A stretch of DNA of 64,000 nucleotides from Leucothrix arctica (GTDB lineage Bacteria > Pseudomonadota > Gammaproteobacteria > Thiotrichales > Thiotrichaceae), in contig NZ_QGKL01000004.1 in assembly GCF_003172895.1 (NCBI RefSeq), positions 62,001 to 126,000 on the forward strand. Reading direction: 5' to 3'. The translations under genes and the position numbers were made by a program. Below are positions 36,138 to 44,457 of the stretch, in pieces. The notes under the pieces are model-generated. The model made no database searches and was not told the origin of the DNA. It was given only the letters and a program-made list of their open reading frames with translations. Numbering within the stretch: the first letter of the stretch is position 1; each line of letters opens with the position of its first letter.

Positions 36138-37555
36138 TACAAACTCCTTACATCAGTAAAGTGACCCGATACTGCCGCTGCTGCTGCCATCGCTGGACTG
36201 ACTAGGTGAGTACGTCCACCCTGTCCTTGACGACTTTCAAAGTTACGGTTTGAGGTTGACGCACAACGCTCACCCGGCTCAAGGCGGTCAGCATTCATCG
36301 CTAAGCACATAGAGCAGCCCGGCTCACGCCACTCGAAACCAGCATCTTTAAAGATGACATCTAGACCTTCATCTTCCGCTTGCTTCTTAACCAAGCCAGA
36401 ACCAGCAACAACCATTGCTAACATCACGTTAGAAGCTACTTTACGGCCTTTAGCAACAACAGCTGCAGCACGTAAGTCTTCGATACGTGAGTTTGTGCAA
36501 GAACCGATAAATACTTTGTCTATTTGAATTTCATTAATTGGCTGACCTGCAGTCAATCCCATGTAATCCAACGCTGACTGAATACCACTACTCTTAACCG
36601 AGTCTGCTTCGTCAGCAGGGTTAGGCACGTTTCCAGTCACCGGCAATACCATCTCTGGTGAAGTACCCCAAGTCACCTGTGGCAAAATGTCTTTACCTTC
36701 AAGCTCAACAACAATGTCAAACTCAGCATCATCATCTGACTTAAGATCAGACCATGCAGCCTTTGCCGCTTCCCACTGCTCGCCAGTGGGTGCAAATGGG
36801 CGACCTTCTACATAATCAATCGTCTTTTGGTCTACCGCGATCATGCCAGCACGCGCACCACCTTCAATAGCCATGTTACAAACCGTCATACGGCCTTCCA
36901 TGCTCAAGTCGCTAATTGCTTCACCAGCAAACTCAATCGCACAACCATTACCACCGGCTGTTCCAATCTTGCCGATAATGGCTAGAACGATGTCTTTAGA
37001 GGTAACACCTTCACTAGCTTTACCATTAACTCTAACCAGCATGTTCTTCATTTTCTTCTGAATTAAGCACTGCGTCGCCATGACGTGCTCTACTTCAGAT
37101 GTTCCGATACCGTGGGCTAAAGCACCAAATGCACCGTGCGTTGATGTGTGAGAATCACCACAAACAACGGTCATACCCGGCAAGGTTGCACCCTGTTCAG
37201 GCCCAATCACATGCACAATACCTTGACGAATATCATCCATTGAAAACGCATTAACCTTGAACGATTTACAGTTACTGTTCAGCGTTTCAATTTGAATTTT
37301 TGAAATCGGGTCACTAATGCCCGCTGTACCATTACCACGATCAGCTGTCGTTGTTGGTACATTATGATCTGGCACCGCCAAAATCGAGCTCGCACGCCAC
37401 AAAGGACGGTTCGCTATACGCAGGCCTTCAAACGCCTGTGGTGATGTCACTTCATGTACTAAGTGTCGGTCGATGTACAGTAACGCAGTACCGTCATCAT
37501 CTTGGCGTACCACATGGGCATCCCAAAGCTTGTCGTATAAAGTCTTTCCAGCCAT
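36137..37555 (-). CDS. leuC: 3-isopropylmalate dehydratase large subunit
   Basis: 472 residues, aconitase-family [4Fe-4S] subunit. The cluster cysteines are seen in [14 protein letters not shown] and further on in GCSMCLAMN; the substrate region has [26 protein letters not shown]. It is the first gene of the leuCD operon and divergent from a LysR gene 97 bp away. Confidence 0.97.
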   Translation of the reverse strand: MAGKTLYDKLWDAHVVRQDDDGTALLYIDRHLVHEVTSPQAFEGLRIANRPLWRASSILAVPDHNVPTTTADRGNGTAGISDPISKIQIETLNSNCKSFKVNAFSMDDIRQGIVHVIGPEQGATLPGMTVVCGDSHTSTHGAFGALAHGIGTSEVEHVMATQCLIQKKMKNMLVRVNGKASEGVTSKDIVLAIIGKIGTAGGNGCAIEFAGEAISDLSMEGRMTVCNMAIEGGARAGMIAVDQKTIDYVEGRPFAPTGEQWEAAKAAWSDLKSDDDAEFDIVVELEGKDILPQVTWGTSPEMVLPVTGNVPNPADEADSVKSSGIQSALDYMGLTAGQPINEIQIDKVFIGSCTNSRIEDLRAAAVVAKGRKVASNVMLAMVVAGSGLVKKQAEDEGLDVIFKDAGFEWREPGCSMCLAMNADRLEPGERCASTSNRNFESRQGQGGRTHLVSPAMAAAAAVSGHFTDVRSL

Positions 37556-37652
37556 TTGCCTTTCTCCTAAGCAGTTTCCCGAACTATGTTATGCTCAGGC
37601 TCACGATAACTCAAATTCATAATTTTCATTTATTCAAGTCGCATGAGGAATA

Positions 37653-38531
37653 ATGGACACACGTAACTATTTAGCCTTTCTTAGTGTCGCCAAGCTTGGA
37701 TCATTTTCCAAAGCGGCCAATACACTCTTTATTACCCAACCAGCTGTTAGCAAACGCATTGCCGCATTAGAACAATGGATAGGTCATCCTTTGTTTGATC
37801 GTGCAGGTCATACCATTTTACTTAATGAATCTGGTCGCGCCCTGCTACCTCATGCGCAGCGCATTATACGTGATATTGAGGAATCAAAGCAGATTATCGC
37901 TAACTTAAGTGGTTCTATTAGTGGCCAGCTATCACTCGTCACTTCTCACCATATTGGGCTCAGACGTCTGCCCGACACGCTACAGCAATTTAACCGAGAA
38001 TATGCGGACGTTAAACTAGATCTAGCATTCATGGACTCAGAGGATGCCTGTCAACGCATAGAAAAAGGTGAGTTTGAAATGGGTGTTGTGACACTGCCTA
38101 TTAAGGCTTCAAACCAACTAAAGCTCACGCCTATTTGGCAAGATGAGTTATGTATTGCGGTTGCTAACAGTCATCCGCTACTAAAACTTAACGAAGTCTC
38201 ATTAAAAGATCTCTCAGCACATCGCGCCATTTTACCTTCCCGAGGTACCTACACGCGTTCTATTATTGAAGGACAATTAATTCAACAACAACGCTTACTC
38301 GACGTCGTATTGGAAACAAACTATCTAGAAACCATTCGAATGATGGTATCTGTCGGTCTTGGCTGGAGCGCCCTACCTCGCACCATGCTTGGCGACGACC
38401 TTTGTGAAATAAAAATCGAAGAGTTAAATATGTTTCGAACACTTGGTTTAGTGCAGCACGCACAACGTAGTGTGTCTGGAGCAAGTGCTGCTTTTATAAG
38501 GTTGTTAGAGGAACGTTCAACTTTAAAATAA
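37653..38531 (+). CDS. LysR-type regulator beside leuCD
   Basis: 292 residues. The N-terminal HTH FSKAANTLFITQPAVSKRIAALEQWIG (about 18-44) is the LysR signature, and the C-terminal effector domain begins near residue 90. The position, divergent from leuC, matches the LysR gene next to leuC in Pseudomonas, and control of leuCD is likely but not shown. GAGGAATA precedes the ATG. Confidence 0.88.
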   Translation: MDTRNYLAFLSVAKLGSFSKAANTLFITQPAVSKRIAALEQWIGHPLFDRAGHTILLNESGRALLPHAQRIIRDIEESKQIIANLSGSISGQLSLVTSHHIGLRRLPDTLQQFNREYADVKLDLAFMDSEDACQRIEKGEFEMGVVTLPIKASNQLKLTPIWQDELCIAVANSHPLLKLNEVSLKDLSAHRAILPSRGTYTRSIIEGQLIQQQRLLDVVLETNYLETIRMMVSVGLGWSALPRTMLGDDLCEIKIEELNMFRTLGLVQHAQRSVSGASAAFIRLLEERSTLK

Positions 38532-38624
38532 ATTTAACCCCTATTTATCCTGCATTCAGGATGAATTCATAGCGACTGTGTAGACTGAACTTATAATAAA
38601 AAATAATCTAAATCAGGCTGCACA

Positions 38625-39143
38625 ATGAATAATAACTACAGAATGGACGTTAAGTACTTTGCAATTTGGATTTTCATCGTCGTTGCACTTAGCGCTATAA
38701 GTTCAAAAGTGATGGCCGCTGAAGAGCAAATCAAAGTTTGGTCAACGGCTGAGTCATCAGTAACAACAGAAAAAGACGGCAAGAAAGTAGAAAAGAAAAT
38801 AGCCGTTAAAAAACTCCTTCCGGGAAAAACAGTCTATTACAGCACCTATTTCAAGAATACCAGCAAGAAGTCTGTTGATGGCGTAAGCATCATCAACCCT
38901 ATCCCTAAGACCACGAAATTTATTAAAGGGTCAGCATGGGGTGAAAACAGCACTGTCCTGTTTTCAGCTGATGGCGGAAAGACTTGGGGAAAAAGTGGTG
39001 AGCTAAAGAAAAAGAACAAAGAAGGCAAAATGGTCACCGCACAAACGACAGAGTTCACCCATATTCGCTGGAAACATAAGGGCGAATTAAAGTCAGGCGT
39101 CACACGTAAAACAGGCTTTCAAGTAACACTACTAAAGCCGTAA
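38625..39143 (+). CDS. Small secreted DUF11-like protein
   Basis: 172 residues. The signal or membrane helix is at about 10-31 (FAIWIFIVVALSAISSKVMAA). The mature part follows the pattern of DUF11/conserved-repeat domains: LLPGKTVYYSTYFKNTSKKSVDGVSIINPIPKTT, then VLFSADGGKTWG. Such Ig-like domains occur in surface proteins. It is Lys-rich, which gives the mature protein a basic charge. Function unknown. It ends three bases before the convergent lytic transglycosylase gene. Confidence 0.7.
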   Translation: MNNNYRMDVKYFAIWIFIVVALSAISSKVMAAEEQIKVWSTAESSVTTEKDGKKVEKKIAVKKLLPGKTVYYSTYFKNTSKKSVDGVSIINPIPKTTKFIKGSAWGENSTVLFSADGGKTWGKSGELKKKNKEGKMVTAQTTEFTHIRWKHKGELKSGVTRKTGFQVTLLKP

Positions 39144-39146
39144 ACA

Positions 39147-39869
39147 TTATTGCTTAAATAAATGTGGGGCTTGCTCTTTCATATAAGCAAGTCCCTGTCG
39201 ACCAGGTTTTGCTGTTAACGCTTTAGGTTTAGGCGGAGCCACGACTCTCTTATAAGTACTACCCACTACTTTCACTGTACGGCCTTTAGCTTTAGGCAGC
39301 GGCGCGTAAGGAAAGTATACTGAGCCGTTAGCAATAGTATTACTTCTATAGGTGGACTTACCCGGCGCAAGACGATTGTAGATAGCCAAGACATTGACCA
39401 CATACTTTTGAGTTTCACGGTACGGCGGCACACCACCATACTGATCTACCCGCCCTTCACCTGCATTATATCCTGCCAATGCATGCCGTAAGTTTCCGTT
39501 AAATCGCTTAGTCAGCCACTGCAAGTAACGTGTACCCGCATAGATATTCTGTTTTGCATTAAAACTATCAGACACACCAAAACGATCTGCTGTATCTGGC
39601 ATTAGTTGCATAAAACCTTGAGCACCCGCTGGGGATACGGCTCGCTGCTGAAAGCAAGATTCCACCGCGATAACTGCTTGGATCAACGCCTTATCAACAC
39701 CGTAGACCTTTGATGCTTGTACAATCGTACTAGCAATTGATGCAGATTTTCGCTCTATCGATACAGGACTAGCACTCAAACAACTTGCCACAGCACTCGG
39801 CGCTACGCTTAAACTAGCGAGCGTTATTGCTCCTACAAGGAATAATTTTTGGTGTGTGTGCTTTATCAT
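39147..39869 (-). CDS. Lytic transglycosylase (SLT domain)
   Basis: 240 residues. A signal peptide ends around residue 29 (APSAVAS). The SLT domain runs from about 48 to 165: the catalytic Glu70 in AVIAVESCF, SPAGAQGFMQLMPDTADRFGV, and NAGEGRVDQYGGVPPYRETQKYV. It cuts peptidoglycan glycan strands to form anhydro-muropeptides. It is the last gene of a minus-strand cluster, 34 bp after truD. Confidence 0.92.
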   Translation of the reverse strand: MIKHTHQKLFLVGAITLASLSVAPSAVASCLSASPVSIERKSASIASTIVQASKVYGVDKALIQAVIAVESCFQQRAVSPAGAQGFMQLMPDTADRFGVSDSFNAKQNIYAGTRYLQWLTKRFNGNLRHALAGYNAGEGRVDQYGGVPPYRETQKYVVNVLAIYNRLAPGKSTYRSNTIANGSVYFPYAPLPKAKGRTVKVVGSTYKRVVAPPKPKALTAKPGRQGLAYMKEQAPHLFKQ

Positions 39870-39903
39870 TTGAGTTAATTTCTCAGCATTTTTGACTAAT
39901 AAT

Positions 39904-40947
39904 TTAGTCTCTAGCCAACCTATTAAGTTCCGTCACATCTTTGAACTCACCTAGCTCTTGTAAGACGCTCGTTGCGTAACTTCCAGGAGGCAGTGTAAAC
40001 GTCAACTGCAAGACATCACCTTCCAACCAACTATGCTCTAGCTCACCGACCATTAAACGTAAAGAACGACGTTCTTGTTTAAGGCCATGCTTCTCTAAAC
40101 CTTTACTCAATATTGAAAACTTTTCACCAACAGCGAGCTCTTGAGACTTCACATCATCGCCAGTAATTAACTCACCCTCACCCCACATCGGACCCGTTGG
40201 GTGTAAATCAATTTCGGACACACGCTGCTGTAGAACGTCAGTGAGTGGCTCAGAGAAACAACTCTTGGTGCCATGCAACTGAAACGCCTCACCATCGACA
40301 GCTTTATTCCACGTCCCGTCGGCGACACGTCGAGACAAGTTATCATTGAATATCAACGATCGTGCTGCTGACAAATACATACTCTTTTGCTTTCGCGCCT
40401 TAGGTCTACTTAACCCTTCAAACCACGACGTTGCTCGTTCGATATTAGCATTACCGTGACCAAAACGCTGCACGCCAAAGTAGTTAGGTACACCCTGCTC
40501 TTTAATCGCAGCGATACATTGCTCAAGCTGTTCTTTGTCACCTTGAATGTTACGCATCACCAACTTGAAGCGATTACCCTTCAATGTCCCAATACGTACT
40601 TTTCGGTTATGTCTAACCTCTTCGAGTACTTGTATGGATTCTGGTAAATGCTCAGACCATTTAGGTGCTTCTTTGCCTGGCAACCAAACACTAAACCACT
40701 GCGTTGTAATGGCGTGACGATCTTTTAAGCCTGCGTAAGACACATCACGACGAACAATACCTGCGATATCTGCAAGCTGCTTACCCGTCCACTCAGTATT
40801 TTGACCATCTTTTAAAATCTTTAGGCAAACATGCTCACCTTCACCACTCGGCTCAAAGTCAGGTATTTCATCTACCTGAAAGTCTGCATGGGTCGTACGT
40901 ATATCACCTGTTAAAGAAGCTGCATTTGTTGTGCGATTAACATCCAT
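39904..40947 (-). CDS. truD: tRNA pseudouridine(13) synthase
   Basis: 347 residues, full length. The nucleophile Asp76 is in YAGLKDRHAITTQWFSV; FGVQRFG and NRFKLVMRN, further family marks, are also present. TruD modifies U13 in tRNA. It starts immediately after the tsaB stop codon with no gap, so the two are probably co-transcribed. Confidence 0.96.
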   Translation of the reverse strand: MDVNRTTNAASLTGDIRTTHADFQVDEIPDFEPSGEGEHVCLKILKDGQNTEWTGKQLADIAGIVRRDVSYAGLKDRHAITTQWFSVWLPGKEAPKWSEHLPESIQVLEEVRHNRKVRIGTLKGNRFKLVMRNIQGDKEQLEQCIAAIKEQGVPNYFGVQRFGHGNANIERATSWFEGLSRPKARKQKSMYLSAARSLIFNDNLSRRVADGTWNKAVDGEAFQLHGTKSCFSEPLTDVLQQRVSEIDLHPTGPMWGEGELITGDDVKSQELAVGEKFSILSKGLEKHGLKQERRSLRLMVGELEHSWLEGDVLQLTFTLPPGSYATSVLQELGEFKDVTELNRLARD

Positions 40948-41646
40948 TTAGTTTTTACTACCTTGGTCAGCTTTTTTCTTGGCTACGTTGTTTCGTAAGT
41001 AAGTTGGTTCTGCGTCAGCCGCATCAATCAACTCTCCACGCTGCCAAGCATAGCTTGCCAGCGTTGCAATATGTTCTGCGCTTGGGAATACATCATTTGT
41101 CGAGCCTGCAACCCAATCAGCTGGCTGCGCTAAAAACTCAGCATGATAGGCTTCCCAACCACTACCAAAGATCAATGATGGCACCTGTTGCTGAAGTAGT
41201 AACTCAGGAATCGACACTTGCTCCTCACTCGTCAGCACGGCTTCACCTTCTCTGTTTGCGTAATGCCCCCAGTAAACTTCACTCATTCGAGCATCAATAG
41301 CAGGGATCATTTGAGTGTTTGTCACGTTTTGAGTCTCAAGAATCTGTTGAGCCATAGCCGCTAAGGTCGATATAGCGATTAGTGGCTTATCTAATGACAG
41401 TGCCAAACCTTGCGCAATACCGACAGCAATTCTTAAACCCGTAAAAGCACCGGGACCACGCCCAAATGCAATCGCATCTAACTCGCTTTTAGAAACGTCA
41501 GACTCATTCAAGACTTCATCCAACATTGGAAGAATAAGCTGGGTGTGCTTTCTAGGTGCTAACTCATAACGATGGGTGACTTCACCATCATTATACAAAG
41601 CTGCTGAACACGCTTCCGTGGCCGTTTCAATTGCTAAAATTTTCAT
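40948..41646 (-). CDS. tsaB: t6A biosynthesis protein TsaB
   Basis: 232 residues, ASKHA-fold partner of TsaD. It begins MKILAIETATEACSAALY and contains AIAFGRGPGAFTGLRIAVGIAQGLAL, the TsaB hallmark. With TsaC, D and E it makes threonylcarbamoyl-adenosine at tRNA position 37. The start overlaps the helicase stop by four bases (ATGA). Confidence 0.96.
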   Translation of the reverse strand: MKILAIETATEACSAALYNDGEVTHRYELAPRKHTQLILPMLDEVLNESDVSKSELDAIAFGRGPGAFTGLRIAVGIAQGLALSLDKPLIAISTLAAMAQQILETQNVTNTQMIPAIDARMSEVYWGHYANREGEAVLTSEEQVSIPELLLQQQVPSLIFGSGWEAYHAEFLAQPADWVAGSTNDVFPSAEHIATLASYAWQRGELIDAADAEPTYLRNNVAKKKADQGSKN

Positions 41647-43562
41647 ATTTTTCGCGTCGTAAAGAAACGCTCTACAACTTCTCGCTTAGTCGTTTTAGGC
41701 ACTTTTGGTAAACTATCTAAAAAAGTACGCCCGTAAGGTTTAGTTCTTAATCGCGGGTCACAAATCATCAATACACCTTGATCTTGCTCATCACGAATCA
41801 ATCGACCGACACCCTGCTTCATGGCGATAACCGCTTGAGGAAGCTGATAATCCATAAAAGGGTTACCGCCAGATTCACGAATAGATTTTATACGCGCTTC
41901 AAGGACTGGGTCACCCGGTGATGCAAAAGGAAACTTATCGATAATCACGCAACTCAACGCTTCACCACGGACATCAACACCTTCCCAGAAGGTGCTAGTG
42001 CCTAACAATACTGCATTACCCAACTTTTTAAATTGGCTAATCATTTCAGCTTGCGAAGTATCACCCTGAACGAGTATCGGGTATTCAATCTCTGACTTTA
42101 GTAACTCAGCTGCCTGATTTAGTGCACGATAGCTGGTAAATAGCATAAAGGTACGACCTTTAGCCGCATTAATCACCGGTATCGCTTCTTCCACTAAGCG
42201 TGGGACAAAATCGTGTTGCTGTGGCTCTGGCATATTGGAAGGTGCATATAACAATGCGTTATTCCAATAGTCAAAAGGGCTATCAAGCAGCAAGGTTTTT
42301 GGATTATCTAAGCCAATTCGTTGTGTGAAATGATCAAATGATTGACCAACAGCCAATGTCGCAGAGGTTAATACCCATGCACAAGGGTATGCGTCTAACT
42401 GCTTACGAAACGGCTCAGCTATTTCCAAAGGCGTTGAGACTAATGAAAATGAGCGAGTATATGTTTCAAACCACTGCACCGTTTCTGGTTTAGGGTCTTT
42501 GAAGTTTGCTAGGCGCTGTGTTTGTACGAATAAACGCTCATAACACGTCTGTAAACCTTTACTTCGCTCAGAAGCCACCTGCAACTGAGCAAGCACTTGC
42601 TCCATAACGTCAGTTAAGTTTTGTAGCTCACGCTGAATAGGTTCTTTATCTCGAATTTTGTACCAAGGCTCGCGCTGGCCCGGCTTATCCATCGCTAAAC
42701 GGAAATCCATGACGACTTTATCTAGCTTAGCTAATAACTCACGTAACTCACCCATGTCAGACGCAGACTCAAGGCACTCTGCCAAGGTGTCACGACTAAA
42801 CTCTAGTAATTGACGACTACTTAAGTTGTCACTAAAGAAGGTAGATGCTATTTCAGGTAGCTGATGAGCCTCATCCAAAATAACCGCATTAGCACTAGGT
42901 AGTAATTCACCAAACCCTTCTTCTTTCAAGGCTAAGTCAGCAAAGAATAAGTGATGGTTAACGACCACAATATCTGCTTCTTGCGCATTACGACGAGCTT
43001 GCACAACATGGCATTCTTGGTAATCACCACACTCAGCACCTAGGCAGTTATCTGTTGTAGATGTGACGCTTGGCCACACTTCAGAATCTTTTGGTACAGC
43101 AGACAACTCAGACACATCACCCGTTTTAGTAACAAATGCCCAGTCATCGACTTTGCGCAGGTGGGAAATCGACTTTTTATCTTTAAACCGAGCTTCCATT
43201 TGTACCAAGCGCATACGGTGCTTACAAAGGTAATTGGCACGACCTTTTAATAGAGCAGTTTGAGCGTTTGATTTGAGAGCTTTCTTCACCAGAGGAAGAT
43301 CTTTTAAGTAAAGCTGATCTTGCAGCGTTTTACTTCCCGTGGAAACAATCACCTTGCCGCCACTTAAAAAAGCAGGCAACAAATAAGCGAAGGTTTTCCC
43401 GACACCTGTACCCGCTTCAATAACTACCGAACTATTTGTCTCAAGTGCTTCAGACACGGCTTCAAGCATAGCTTGCTGCTGTGGTCGAACCTGAAAACCT
43501 TCAATAACTTCCGCTATCGGGCCATCAGTTGCTAGCAGTGTCTGCCAATCGTACTTTGCCAT
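41643..43562 (-). CDS. yoaA: ATP-dependent DNA helicase of the YoaA/DinG type
   Basis: 639 residues, XPD-like iron-sulfur superfamily 2 helicase. Walker A is at 50-57 (AGTGVGKT), the DEAH box in AVILDEAHQL, and the four iron-sulfur cysteines are at ANYLCKHRM and DNCLGAECGDYQECH. Late helicase motifs include GTSTFWEGVDVRGEAL and QGVGRLIR. YoaA acts in DNA repair with the polymerase clamp-loader chi in E. coli. The start overlaps the lipoprotein gene stop (TAATG). Confidence 0.93.
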   Translation of the reverse strand: MAKYDWQTLLATDGPIAEVIEGFQVRPQQQAMLEAVSEALETNSSVVIEAGTGVGKTFAYLLPAFLSGGKVIVSTGSKTLQDQLYLKDLPLVKKALKSNAQTALLKGRANYLCKHRMRLVQMEARFKDKKSISHLRKVDDWAFVTKTGDVSELSAVPKDSEVWPSVTSTTDNCLGAECGDYQECHVVQARRNAQEADIVVVNHHLFFADLALKEEGFGELLPSANAVILDEAHQLPEIASTFFSDNLSSRQLLEFSRDTLAECLESASDMGELRELLAKLDKVVMDFRLAMDKPGQREPWYKIRDKEPIQRELQNLTDVMEQVLAQLQVASERSKGLQTCYERLFVQTQRLANFKDPKPETVQWFETYTRSFSLVSTPLEIAEPFRKQLDAYPCAWVLTSATLAVGQSFDHFTQRIGLDNPKTLLLDSPFDYWNNALLYAPSNMPEPQQHDFVPRLVEEAIPVINAAKGRTFMLFTSYRALNQAAELLKSEIEYPILVQGDTSQAEMISQFKKLGNAVLLGTSTFWEGVDVRGEALSCVIIDKFPFASPGDPVLEARIKSIRESGGNPFMDYQLPQAVIAMKQGVGRLIRDEQDQGVLMICDPRLRTKPYGRTFLDSLPKVPKTTKREVVERFFTTRKI

Positions 43563-44401
43563 TATGGATTCATTTTCTTGTAATCTAAGACTTCTCTGAA
43601 GACTTTAGTATTACCTGTTTTAGTAGCAGCCTTACTTATCAAAGCCAAGTTTTGAGAGACAAGGCCTCGATTGCCAGTAGACATGCGCAAGGACTTTCTA
43701 GAAAGGCTAATTGCTTGGTCATAGCGACCTTTACCATAGTTAAAGTTACCTAATTGATACCATAACAATGGACTATTTGGCTCTATACGCAACGCACGCT
43801 CAACCTTATTAATTGCCGAGTCATAACGTCCAACAGCAGCTTCCGCTTTTGCGCCTAACAACAACGCATTTGCAGCGACTGATAACGAACGGTTAGCCGT
43901 CCGTGGCGCAGGCTTTGCAACACTGTTATTACTGGTAACTGCAGCGGTTTCACGCTCTGGTATGTCTGCAAATGGGTCAATATCTAATTCGTTTTTACTT
44001 TGATCTTCTACAACTGGTTTTACAGGCTCCGGAACCGGCATTTCCACTTTAAGTGGTGGTGGAGACAAGCGTTCAACAACCGCTGGCTGCGATTGTTCTA
44101 GTGGTGTTGTAAATGTGTCATAAGACTGGTCTGGTACATAACTCTGGTAGGTATCTTCAGGTCTAGAGTAAGGTCCTGTCGCCTGCGGCTTGTACTCTTC
44201 AAAAGCAGGAGCAGAATACACACCACGGTTTTGCAGAGCAGTCGTACTTTGCTGTACTGGAGCCGTTCGCTGAGGAGTAGGAACGGTTGGCAGTGTCTCA
44301 CGCACAGGCGATGAACGACGCGGCTCAGTACTAGAGCACGCTGTACTAATTATTGCCACACACCCTAGCAAACAGTAACGAACCACAGATTTTTTAAACA
44401 T
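43562..44401 (-). CDS. TPR lipoprotein, probable PBP1b activator (LpoP-like)
   Basis: 279 residues. A lipoprotein signal ends in the lipobox IISTAC; a Pro/Thr-rich flexible linker runs to about residue 160; a C-terminal TPR part follows (LLLGAKAEAAVGRYDSAINKVERALRIEPNSPLLWYQLGNFNYGKGRYDQAI in pieces). In Pseudomonas aeruginosa the TPR lipoprotein LpoP, encoded beside ponB/mrcB, activates PBP1b; this gene has the same architecture and lies 56 bp after mrcB. The function is therefore inferred from context and architecture. Confidence 0.8.
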   Translation of the reverse strand: MFKKSVVRYCLLGCVAIISTACSSTEPRRSSPVRETLPTVPTPQRTAPVQQSTTALQNRGVYSAPAFEEYKPQATGPYSRPEDTYQSYVPDQSYDTFTTPLEQSQPAVVERLSPPPLKVEMPVPEPVKPVVEDQSKNELDIDPFADIPERETAAVTSNNSVAKPAPRTANRSLSVAANALLLGAKAEAAVGRYDSAINKVERALRIEPNSPLLWYQLGNFNYGKGRYDQAISLSRKSLRMSTGNRGLVSQNLALISKAATKTGNTKVFREVLDYKKMNP

Positions 44402-44457
44402 GACCTTTCCAGAAATTATTTACAGAGCAACGACTGATCTAACAACACACTACTGAC

